From Paulinella micropora (lineage: Eukaryota > Cercozoa > Imbricatea > Euglyphida): a DNA stretch of 42,899 bases. The position numbers and the translations under genes were made by a program. Shown here in pieces: positions 8,015-15,975 of this stretch. The notes under the pieces are model-generated. The model was not told the DNA's origin and searched no databases. It saw nothing but the letters and a program-made list of their open reading frames with translations. The stretch's first letter is position 1. Every line of letters starts with the position of its first letter. The DNA is taken from positions 322,820 to 365,718 of the forward strand of contig BJOX01000354.1 in the NCBI GenBank assembly GCA_009731375.1. The letters run 5' to 3'.

Positions 8015-9481
8015 AGGTTTTAACCGCCGAAGTATCAAGGACAGAAACATCCACACCATCAACTAAATTCACATTTGTTATACTTTGGTTTCCCATATTT
8101 AGTCCTCCCGTCATACTAGCAGTGCCATCTAATCTAAGAAAGGGTGATGCCACATTTCGCCATTGCCCTGTGCTATAAATGAGTAGTTGATTATCTGATG
8201 CTGATGTTATAATCACATCGCTATGTGTATCAATACTTCCACTCGCCGACACTTTAGCTGTGTTCGTATCGTGCTCTGATAACCAAGTTGTGATAGCCCT
8301 GCCATTTAGTTGATGTATATTTGTTATGCTTTGGCTTTTCATATCAAGACCAGCACTCGCATTTATTATACTGCTAAATGTCTTAATACCCGCTATGGTT
8401 TGGTCTCCTGTTAGTTTGACAACTGAACCATCAACTGCGAGATTAGTGAGATTAATTCCATTATACGTAGAAGCCCCTGAAATAGCAAAACCACCCATAT
8501 TTAGTCCTCCCGTCATACTAGCAGTGCCGTCTAATCTAAGAAAGGGTGGTGCGGTGTTTCTCCATTGCCCCGTGCTATACATAATCAGTTGGTTATCTGC
8601 TGGAAAACCTGATATTGTCACATCGCTATGTGAGTCTATACTTCCAGCTGCTGACACCTTATTATTATTATCATTATGCTCAAATATCCATTCATCAACA
8701 CCTTTGTCATTTAGTAAATTAACTCCTGTTATATTCTTCCTTCCCATACTAATGTTGCCTGTTTCATCAACATTTATCGGACATGTTTTATTTACCCAGT
8801 TTATTGAATTATATGTTAGATAACTATTCATTGCTATTGGTGCGGTTATAACCACATCTGAAAGTGTATCAATTGAACCAAGGGCTGTATTCTTCCATTT
8901 GCCTTCTACATCATTGCAAGTTAAGTATTGTCCGCTCGCTTGTGCAAATATGTTAGTGTCTATCAAATTGTATAAACTGGTTTGGTGCGGATTGGAAGTA
9001 TTAGAGCGGTGTTGAGTTGAGGCTTTGACTTCATCATTATCCCTTACTCGTTGCTCTGTGTAGTATAAACTGCTTCCTTCTTTGATATCCGTAGTTGATT
9101 TTAAAGCTAGCCGTGTGTCAAAGCGGTTATCTGTCCAATAATAATTAAGTCATTCTTTTAGGTCAGTCGTTGATTTTAAAGCGAGCCGTGTGTCAAAGCG
9201 GTTATCAGTCCAATAATAATTAAGTCCTTCTTTAATGTCCGCGGTGCTTTTGGTAGCCAGTCGTGTATCAAATCGGTCGTCAGTGTAATAAAGATTTATT
9301 GGGTCATCATCTTCTGGCACTCTGTCTGTATTCAGACCGACTATGTTTGTGTTGGTTAAGTCAAGGTTGGCGATTGATAGGCTGTCTGTGAGCGACTTGA
9401 AATAGGAACCTGACATATTCGTATATTAATTAATTATTTATTTATTTAAAAAATACTAAAATATAATAATCTTAGTATAAA

Positions 9482-10000
9482 ATGCCGTCTCCCGAAGCGA
9501 GCCGACAAAACTGGGGAAAAGCAGTTGATGGAATTAAACAAAAAGCAAAGCAGAGAAAAATGGAACATGCCAAAAAGGTTTTGGAACAATACCGAAATGC
9601 GGTTAAAAGTGAAGATGAAGATATGGAACGAAAAATAGCAGAGATAGAAAATAAGAATGTGGCGAGCGATATTATTAATTAGAAGGAACAAGATGACACA
9701 CCCGAGCAGAGTGAAAGTGAAGATGAGGTTGATATCACTGATATCATTGCGGAAAAGATGGCGAAAATGAAAATCAAAAGAGCGAAGGCTGAAACTAAGA
9801 GAGAAAAGAAGAAGAGTAAGAAACCAGAGCCCGAGAGTGAAGAAAGTGAAAGTGAGAGTAGTGAAGAAGAAGAACCGAAACCTAAGAAAGGTAAGGGTAA
9901 GAAGTCAAGTAGTGTAAGTGTAAAAGTATATAATCAATCTTCTGGTGGTGCTAAGAAAGAAAAAAATAATGATGTTGAAAAATGTTTCTTAAAGTTTTAG
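9482..10000 (+). pseudogene. Acidic/basic charged protein, element L, with in-frame TAG
   Basis: It starts MPSPEASRQNWGKAVDGIKQ and is homologous to the intact 173-residue protein at 15278-15799. An amphipathic charged helix is followed by an acidic, Ser/Glu-rich stretch, a lysine-rich segment (KPKKGKGKKSSSVSVKVYN) and a conserved C-terminus VEKCFLKF. A TAG at 9680-9682 replaces the GAG Glu codon of element R in the same frame, a single substitution. Divergent from the fibre gene with 65 bp between starts. Function unknown; the alternating acidic and basic blocks resemble nucleic-acid- or core-associated proteins. Confidence 0.7.
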
Positions 10001-10003
10001 ATA

Positions 10004-10261
10004 TTACCAGAGATAATGATAAGAATAATAATTACTATATTCTGGATTATTATAAGTTAATTCACCTTTTGAATTTCGTATTGCTTTTGCTCTCATTCTG
10101 TAATTTTTTCTTCTTTCTTTATCCAAATGGTCTAAATGTGAATATAAACCTATGCGGTCTTTATAATGTTCGTATCTGATATCTCCAAAATTAATAACCT
10201 TACCTTTCGGACTAATGACTTTATATTTTTTGTTTTTTACATTTGACTTTGAAAATCTCAT
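10004..10261 (-). CDS. Small basic protein resembling the DUF5754 family of large DNA viruses
   Basis: 85 residues: basic N-terminus, then KYKVISPKGKVINFGDIRYE and a C-terminus rich in Tyr ending YYSYHYLW. The pattern of a short beta segment, V-x-FG-D, YEHYKD, then a charged helix with repeated DKERRKNYRMRAKAIRN and a terminal LW matches my memory of DUF5754-type proteins of phycodnaviruses and related viruses. It lies where element R has the methyltransferase. Its ATG is 9 bp from the divergent integrase ATG (spacer ACTATATAA). Function of the family is unknown. Confidence 0.6.
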   Translation of the reverse strand: MRFSKSNVKNKKYKVISPKGKVINFGDIRYEHYKDRIGLYSHLDHLDKERRKNYRMRAKAIRNSKGELTYNNPEYSNYYSYHYLW

Positions 10262-10270
10262 ACTATATAA

Positions 10271-11277
10271 ATGCCAGATTTAGACCATAAACATACAATT
10301 ATTAATAACCAAAATCGTAATAGTCAATTAGAAGACACACCTACTGGAGAAGAAATTCAAAGAACAAAAGAAGATGAAGCACTAGAAATACATCATCAGA
10401 AAAAGAACCCAAAAATATGGAACACGATATGGGTTGATAAACCATTAGACCAAGTCTTTCTTGACTTAGCAGACATGAGTAAGATAAAAGATAAGAAAGG
10501 AAATAAAGGCTATGCTTGGATGTTAGTTTGGATTGATTGTCATTCCCGATTTTTAATAATCATTCCATTAAAAAATAAAACCGCAAAAGAAGTATATTAT
10601 GCTTTGAAATCTATACCTTATAAACCTAAATCAATTACAACCGACAGCGGAGGAGAATATAAAGGTGCTACTCGTGATAATTTTATTCAAAATGGTATAA
10701 GCACGATGTGGTTGAAGTAGGGGACCACAGAGCGCTCGCCGTGGTAGATATAGTTATAAGGAGTATTAGAAGATGGTTGGATTTATTATTTGAAACTAAT
10801 AGAAATTTTGACTGGGTAAGTTATATTCAAGACTTGGTTAATGCTTATAATCATAAATTACATCGGGGAATTCAGGCCAGACCAGTGGACGTCTTTGCTA
10901 GAAGAGATAAAAATAAACAGACTATCACTCGTGATAACCTTATTAATGAATTCAATGTTGGTGATAGTGTTCGTAAGCAAAACAAAAGGAATTTATTTTC
11001 CAAAGGAGGAAAGACTTTCAGTAAAATTATTTATAAAGTAAAAGGCCGTTCCGGATTTAAGTTAATACTCGGTCATAACGAATTAGTAAGCCCGAGGGAT
11101 TTATTGAAAACAGATTTTACAAAACCTATTGACGAAGAGAAAGACATAAAACAACAAACAAAAGAAATTATAAAGGAAAAGAAGACAAAAGAACTACTTA
11201 AAAGAGAAGAAATAGAACCAGAAAACATCAGAACAAGTAAAAGAGAGAGGAATGCAAAAGTAATACTTGACCTTTGA
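10271..11277 (+). pseudogene. Retrovirus-like (rve) integrase, element L, frameshifted
   Basis: Homologous along its length to the intact 324-residue integrase at 13557-14531. The N-terminal part contains QVFLDLADM (first catalytic Asp) and ITTDSGGEYKGA (second Asp). Near 10695-10712 one base is missing relative to element R (GGTATAAGC against GGTATTAAAC) and the frame shifts. The rest continues with the third acidic position (DHRALAVVD) and the C-terminal beta/basic region GRSGFKLILGHNELVSPRDL. The integrase would insert the linear viral genome into host DNA. It is the rightmost recognisable gene of element L. Confidence 0.85.
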
Positions 11278-11299
11278 TGAAAAATACCACAAACAAAGA

Positions 11300-11342
11300 G
11301 TTTATTAATAAAAATAAACAACAAAAAATAAATTAATAAACT
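11300..11342. repeat. Perfect 11-bp inverted repeat after the integrase
   Basis: GAGTTTATTAA and TTAATAAACTC flank an A-rich 21-bp loop, about 20 bp beyond the integrase stop. It could be a 3' end structure or lie near the element terminus; no longer terminal repeat could be matched. Confidence 0.5.
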
Positions 11343-11375
11343 CACTGTTTGTTTAGTGGCGGTGGTAAGTCGCCT

Positions 11376-11882
11376 TTAATCAAATATGACCCTGTAGGCA
11401 GTCTTAATAGTAAGACCGAAGAAATTGGCGATGGAATCGATGTTATCCCAAAGACGAAATAGTTTCAACGAACCATCCGTGAACTCGACTACAAATATTT
11501 CTGCTACTTGACCCTTTCGCAATTCAGTCTTAAACCTGTTCAATTTGACGACTGGCATTCCATCGTTCTCATGACTGAACAGTAAAGCAGTTCCATTCTT
11601 CTTGTCCAGCTGAACCCAATAATTAGTGTTACTTATTATTGGTTGATTCTTCCTATCTATGTTTGGAACTTTGGCGGGTGATACCTTATTACCACCTAAT
11701 TCACTCGGAATACCCCCCGCAACGATGCGACCAATAACCAAATTCCCCAAATTTTCAGCCAAAGTCTGTAAAAATTATATGTGAAAAAACAAAACGAGCA
11801 ACAAACATACCTTGACTTCGGGGTCTTCTGGTTCCACCGGTTCCTCTGCTAGTTCCTCTTCTACTTGTGGTTCGTCCGCCAT
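11376..11882 (-). CDS. Two-exon gene of unknown function in the inter-element DNA
   Basis: Exon 1 is 11811-11882 (24 codons, MADEPQVEEELAEEPVEPED and so on, strongly acidic). A 45-nt intron follows at 11766-11810, with GTATG at the donor and TTTTTACAG at the acceptor, phase 0. Exon 2 is 11376-11765 (ends FFGLTIKTAYRVIFD, stop). The spliced product is about 153 residues: an acidic N-terminus, then a compact domain with IGRIVAGGIPSELGG, NYWVQLDKKNGTALLF and FVVEFTDGSLKLFRLW, which looks beta-rich. I do not recognise the family. The canonical intron argues that this DNA is expressed by the host spliceosome and is not virion-gene DNA. No boundary hairpins are nearby. Confidence 0.6.
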
Positions 11883-12208
11883 CTACAAACACACACACAA
11901 AAAATCAGACAAGGGTTTGGTCTTTTTGACTTAGCCACTTTGGGAATTCTGAAAAAAAAAGTCGCAGAACGAAAAAGCACGAGGAAAAACATTTTACTCA
12001 ATTGTGATAAAAAGGCAATTTTTGTGTGTCAGCAAGCGAGGAATTTTCTGGAAAAAAATCCAGACGGGAAAAAAGCGGAAAAAATAAGGCGGACAGGACA
12101 AATTGGTAATAGATAATGAAATTTTGGAAATTTCAAACCTATTTTTTTCTTGCCGACGCCACGACCCCAGCGCGCTAGTGCGTTGGTGCAGTGGTGCAGA
12201 ATTTGATA

Positions 12209-12600
12209 ATGAGTGAAAGTCTTATCACGAAAGGAGACAGGACGAAGGAGGATTGGCTAGAGATTTATGAGACAAACAGACGAGGGAGAGACCAACTGAA
12301 GAAAGACAAAATAATAAGCCAAGAAAGAGTAAATAAAATTGATAGGGAAATTGATTTGTTAATTGAAAAAAAACAACCAGACTTGGTAAAGTTGTCCGCC
12401 ATTGATATTATGCTAAAAAGACTTAACAAAGAGAGCAACAACATTGAAATTGACAGATTGGCACGACAAAAGAGAAGACTTAAGCAGGTAAAAAAAGAAA
12501 AAGAATTGAAATTATTTTATAGTTGGAGGAAAGCAGGTAAAAAAAGAAAAAGAATTTGGATTTGAGGTTCAGAATTAAATTTTTGACGGAATTGATATAG
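12209..12600 (+). CDS. Coiled-coil protein with probable tiny introns
   Basis: It starts MSESLITKGDRTKEDWLEIY and is a continuous charged helix (REIDLLIEKKQPDL, LNKESNNIEIDRLARQKRRL). Unspliced, the frame runs to a lysine-rich end at 12565. A better model removes 12488-12522 (35 nt) and 12537-12572 (36 nt), both GTAAAA...AG, with a 14-nt exon between, giving a C-terminus LKQLEESRIKFLTELI and a TAG at 12598-12600. The two introns begin with the same 22 bp and lie 49 bp apart, so the region also looks like a tandem duplication around an AGGT site. Function unknown. Confidence 0.45.
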
Positions 12601-13098
12601 AGGGACTTACATTCAATAAATCACTCATAAAATACATTGCTTACGACAAACAAAATGAAAGCGATGTGATGAGGGTTGAAAGTCAAAATGATTTGTTGGC
12701 AAATGTAAGAAACAGTTTAGAGTTGTAAAAGAGTGGTCATGACCACTAACTCCTTTACCGCATAGGAGTATAATCTAGTGCGTCAAAAAATTTTGTCCAA
12801 AAATTGAAGGGGTTTTCAGAAAAGCCCACTTTCATTCAAAGAGATTTACTCATGCCACACTTGTGTGTGGTAGGTGGAGGAGACTGGAGGAGACTTCAAA
12901 AGGTAAATTAGTCCGTTTGGGACAATTGTCAATTGCTTGCTATTGACTAAATTCAATGATGTACATATGTTTCTTGTAGTGTGCTATATAAGGCTATTTG
13001 GTTGTTTTTGTTTCTTCGTATTTATAATCCATAGGAGGGGGTGCGATACATTTTACGAAGGTAGTTTTTGAGGAAGCGAAAAAAAACGACCCAGTAAA
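12601..13098. other. Inter-element region without a clear gene
   Basis: It contains an open stretch ending TAA near 12728, too short to call a gene. Two adjacent hairpins follow: GTGGTCATGACCAC (12733-12746) and ACTCCT...AGGAGT (12749-12769). TATATAA at 12985-12991 is a possible TATA box about 110 bp before the next ATG. ACATTTTAC/GTAAAATGT forms an inverted pair at 13048-13056 and 13093-13101. The left end of element R must lie in or near this stretch, but I could not identify a terminal inverted repeat matching the right end. Confidence 0.5.
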
Positions 13099-13803
13099 AT
13101 GTGTATTTATCTACTAGAGAGTGAATGTGTTAATAAGGTCGTCGCTGGTAGAAGCAGAAAAGAATATCACGAAGATAACAAAGAAACACGAAATAGAAAT
13201 AGTAGAAAATATTATAAAGAAAATCGCGATAGAATCTTAAACAAAAATAAAGAATATAGAAGCTTAAATATTGAGAAAATAAAGGAAACGAAAAAAGAAT
13301 ATTATGAAAGTAATCGTGAAATCATAGCGGAAAAAGGTAAAAAATATAGAAATGAAAATTTAGAAGACATAAAACAAAGAAAGAAAAAATGTTATGATAA
13401 TAATTATGAAAATATTCTTCAACGACGAAGAGAGCAAAATCATTTAATCGTGAAATGTGTGTGTGGAGTTGAAGTATCAAGAGGATATTTATCGAAACAT
13501 AAAAGAAATAAAAAACACATAACACTAACGGAACCAATAGGGCTAAATGCTTTCAATTATAAATCTAATATTTGTTTCTTCTTCCTTATTCTATCTGAAG
13601 TTCTTACATTACCTTCATCAATATCTTCACGTTTTAATAATCTTTGTGTGTTTCGTTCCTTAGTTATTTTTTTCTCTTTATCTTTTACTTGCTTTTCTTC
13701 ATCTACTGATTTAGTAAATTCAGTTTTTAGAAGTTCTCTCAGTGATACTAATTCATTATCAGAGAGAATGATTTTAAAGCCAGACCTACCTATTACTTTG
13801 TAA
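13099..13803 (+). CDS. Lysine/Tyr-rich repeat protein with a C2H2-like finger (3' end uncertain)
   Basis: Residues about 20-115 are repeats of the type KEYYESNREII, KKYRNENLEDIKQRKKK and RKYYKENRDRI. Such low-complexity helical repeats are common in giant-virus and mobile-element proteins. A zinc-finger-like motif follows: VKCVCGVEVSRGYLSKHKRN then KKH. The last 80 codons of the frame run antisense through the integrase 3' end and are probably not genuine; the natural end is likely near 13540-13560 with a lost stop. The finger resembles the one in the protein at 33449-33700, so both ends of element R carry a related finger gene. Possibly a DNA-binding accessory protein. Confidence 0.5.
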   Translation: MCIYLLESECVNKVVAGRSRKEYHEDNKETRNRNSRKYYKENRDRILNKNKEYRSLNIEKIKETKKEYYESNREIIAEKGKKYRNENLEDIKQRKKKCYDNNYENILQRRREQNHLIVKCVCGVEVSRGYLSKHKRNKKHITLTEPIGLNAFNYKSNICFFFLILSEVLTLPSSISSRFNNLCVFRSLVIFFSLSFTCFSSSTDLVNSVFRSSLSDTNSLSERMILKPDLPITL

Positions 13804-14531
13804 ATCTGCTTACTAAACTGCTTTCCACCTTTTTCAAACATCCGTCTCTTTAATTCCTTCCTCACCTTATCGACAATGCTATACTCATCAATTAAATGAT
13901 CACGATTGATTTTCTGTTTATTCTTATCACAGCCGGTAAAAATATCAATCGGTCTGCTTCCTGTTGTAGAATGGACTTTATGATTATAGGCATCTACTAA
14001 GTCTTGAATATAACTAACCCAATCAAAATTGCGATTGGTTTCAAATAAAAGGTCAAGCCATCTCCTAATACTTCTTATAACTCTATCAACAACCGCAAGC
14101 GCTCTATGGTCGCCAACTTCAACAACATCGTGTTTAATACCATTTTGAATAAAATAATCACGAGTAGCACCTTTATATTCTCCTCCGCTGTCGGTTGTAA
14201 TTGATTTAGGTTTATAAGGTATAGATTTCAAAGCATAATAGACCTCTTGTGCGGTTTTATTTTTTAATGGTTTTATTATTAAAAATCGGGAATGACAATC
14301 AATCCAAACTAACATCCATGCATAGCCTTTGTTTCCTTTCTTATCTTTTATCTTACTCATGTCTGCTAAGTCTAAGAAAACTTGGTCTAGTGGTTTGTCA
14401 ACCCATATAGTGTTCCATATTTTCGGGTTCTTTTTCTGGTGGTGAATTTCAAGTGCTTCTTCTTCTTTTGTTTTAACTACTTCTCCCGTAGGTGTGTCTT
14501 CCGCATTAATAATTATATGTTTATTGTCCAT
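13557..14531 (-). CDS. Retrovirus-like (rve) integrase, element R
   Basis: 324 residues, intact. The RNase H-fold catalytic core has Asp54 in VFLDLADM, Asp114 in ITTDSGGEYKGA and an acidic residue 35 positions on at Asp149 in DHRALAVVDRVIRS, where most DDE integrases have Glu. An Asp at this position also occurs in integrases of Polinton-like viruses and virophages as I recall them. No N-terminal HHCC zinc site or C-terminal chromodomain is visible; the C-terminal part is a basic beta region (KQIYKVIGRSGFKIILSDN) with a charged tail. ATG at 14529-14531, only 10 bp from the divergent methyltransferase ATG; the spacer reads ATTATATACT. It catalyses strand transfer of the linear viral DNA. Confidence 0.9.
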   Translation of the reverse strand: MDNKHIIINAEDTPTGEVVKTKEEEALEIHHQKKNPKIWNTIWVDKPLDQVFLDLADMSKIKDKKGNKGYAWMLVWIDCHSRFLIIKPLKNKTAQEVYYALKSIPYKPKSITTDSGGEYKGATRDYFIQNGIKHDVVEVGDHRALAVVDRVIRSIRRWLDLLFETNRNFDWVSYIQDLVDAYNHKVHSTTGSRPIDIFTGCDKNKQKINRDHLIDEYSIVDKVRKELKRRMFEKGGKQFSKQIYKVIGRSGFKIILSDNELVSLRELLKTEFTKSVDEEKQVKDKEKKITKERNTQRLLKREDIDEGNVRTSDRIRKKKQILDL

Positions 14532-14541
14532 ATTATATACT

Positions 14542-15281
14542 ATGGCATTTTTTCCTAGGGTCGGAGGAAAACATTTTCTAAAAAAGTAATCGTTCCATTA
14601 ATACCAACTCACAAAATTTATGTCGAACCTTTCATCGGTGCTGGAAGTATATTTAGAAAAAAAGAACCAACCGATTTAGAAGTCATCAACGATTTGGATA
14701 AAGATATTTATCACATATGGAAAGATATGAAGAAAGTGCCAGCAGGAACAATTAATAGATATGATTTTACACCTTCAAGGAGCAAATTTGAAAAACTTAA
14801 GAAAACTAAATTTAAAGAACCGAGTATGAGACTTTACAGGAATTTATATTTATCATTCAATTCATTCGGCGGAAAAAGAAATTCTTTCGTCGATCAAAGA
14901 GATTATAGTCGCCATGCTTCAAGAAATAATTTTAAGAAAAACATTGAAAAATTAAAAGATAGATTGAAAGACACTATAGTATTAAACAAAGATTTTAAAG
15001 CGGTGATAAAAAAATACAACACACCAGACACATTTTTCTATCTAGATCCACCATATGAAGAACGTGAAAAAAAAGGATGGGGATATAATCATTATGTATC
15101 ACCAGAAGAAATATTTAATGCTGTAAAAGGAATAAAAGGTAAATTTATTCTATCTTATAACTATTCCAAAAAAATAAAACACATCTTTAAAGACTTTAAG
15201 ATAAGGAAAGTGAAGGCAACTTATTCATTAAATGATGCTACCAGAAAAGAAGTAAGAGAATTATTGATTTCAAACTTTTAG
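14542..15281 (+). pseudogene. D12-class adenine-N6 DNA methyltransferase (Dam-like), frameshifted near the start
   Basis: It is predicted to methylate adenine in a short DNA target, for protection or marking of viral DNA. The N-terminus (FPRVGGKHF) has the G-G-K of the family's first motif. A homopolymer of six A at 14580-14585 breaks the frame by one base. Beyond it come KIYVEPFIGAGSIF (the SAM-binding F-x-G-x-G motif), the DLDKDIYHIW region, and the catalytic motif TFFYLDPPYEE (D-P-P-Y) near 15040-15060. It ends at TAG 15279-15281, overlapping the convergent acidic-protein stop by three bases. It has no counterpart in element L, where a DUF5754-like gene holds the same slot. No partner restriction nuclease is visible. 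Confidence 0.85.
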
Positions 15282-15799
15282 AATTTCAAGAAACATTTTT
15301 CAACATCACTTTTTTCTTTCTTAGCACTACCAGAAGATTGATTATATACTTTTACACTCACACTGCTAGACTTTTTTCCTTTTCCTTTTTTCTGCTTACT
15401 TTCTTTTTCTTCTTCACTACTCTCACTTTCACTTTCTTCACTCTCCTCAGGCTCTGTTTTCTTACTCTTCTTCTTTTCTCTCTTAGTTTCCGCTTTTGCT
15501 CTTTTGATTTTCATCTTTGCTATCTTTTCCGCAATCAAGTCAGTAAAATCAACCTCATCTTCACTTTCACTCTGCTCGGGTGTGTCATCTTGTTCCTTCT
15601 CGTTAATAATATCTGTCGCAACATTCTTATTTTCTATCTCCGCTATTTTTCGTTCCATATCTTCGTCTTCGCTTTTAATCGCATTTCGGTATTGTTCCAA
15701 AACCTTTTTGACATGTTCCATTTTTCTCTGCTTTGCTTTTTGTTTAATTCCATCGACTGCTTTTCCCCAATTTTGTCGGCTCGCTTCGGGAGACGGCAT
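15278..15799 (-). CDS. Acidic/basic charged protein, element R
   Basis: 173 residues, intact. An N-terminal helix (PEASRQNWGKAVDGIKQKAK) is followed by an acidic segment (DDTPEQSESEDEVDFTDLI), a basic helix, a second Ser/Glu block, and KGKGKKSSSVSVKVYN before the conserved VEKCFLKF tail. Starts at ATG 15797-15799 with TATACTAAG upstream. Convergent with the methyltransferase and divergent from the fibre. Unlike element L, a hairpin pair lies between it and the fibre. Function unknown; an internal core or nucleic-acid-associated role would fit the charge pattern. Confidence 0.75.
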   Translation of the reverse strand: MPSPEASRQNWGKAVDGIKQKAKQRKMEHVKKVLEQYRNAIKSEDEDMERKIAEIENKNVATDIINEKEQDDTPEQSESEDEVDFTDLIAEKIAKMKIKRAKAETKREKKKSKKTEPEESEESESESSEEEKESKQKKGKGKKSSSVSVKVYNQSSGSAKKEKSDVEKCFLKF

Positions 15800-15853
15800 T
15801 TTATACTAAGATTATTATATTTTAGTATTTTTTAAATAAATAAATAAATAATT

Positions 15854-15890
15854 GATATTTTGTTCTGGATGTAGTCATCACAAAACATCG
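15854..15890 (-). repeat. Boundary hairpin facing the acidic gene (R)
   Basis: On + GATATTTTGT...CAAAACATCG. The short form has the core TTTTGT/ACAAAA. Absent at the matching site of element L. Confidence 0.75.
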
Positions 15891-15919
15891 TTTCCGATTA
15901 ATTTTTCTTAAATTTTTTC

Positions 15920-15974
15920 CGATGTTTTAGAATAAGCGAGAGTGCGTCAGCACGAAGCGCAATTCTAAAATATC
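15920..15974 (+). repeat. Boundary hairpin, fibre leader (R)
   Basis: CGATGTTTTAGAAT...ATTCTAAAATATC with nested loop stem GTGCG-TCA-GCAC; the fibre ATG follows after one base. Absent from element L, where the sequence passes directly from the AAATAAT run to the ATG. Confidence 0.9.
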
Positions 15975-15975
15975 A

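Larger units (their letters stand above)
5883..9416 (-). pseudogene. Long fibre-like protein with C-terminal S74 chaperone domain, element L, disrupted
   Basis: This is a receptor-binding or spike-like fibre of about 1150 codons. The N-terminus MSGSYFKSLTDSL is followed by YYTDDRFDTRLALKSTTD-type repeats, then modules repeating DGTASMTGGLNMG, STGQWRN and DQTIAGIKTFSS, and a Gly/Asn/Thr-rich shaft. It ends in an intramolecular chaperone of the peptidase S74 family (YSDRRKKEDIKECLGLDF...TGLIAQELEEIL), which in phage and viral fibres trims itself after trimerisation. Damage: a TGA at about 9152-9154 where the repeat has a Gly codon, frame changes near 8970-9060 and 6020, and two 10-N gaps (6743, 8005) flanked by repeated sequence. 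The C-terminal third differs from element R. Confidence 0.8.

Noticed and set aside
12733-12769. tRNA-like or snRNA-like structure
   Set aside because: Two adjacent simple hairpins only; no A/B boxes, T-loop or anticodon arm could be placed.
15338-15835. Phe/Leu-rich frames antisense to the acidic protein
   Set aside because: Shadows of the lysine/glutamate-rich coding strand; the conserved protein is on the minus strand in R and the plus strand in L.
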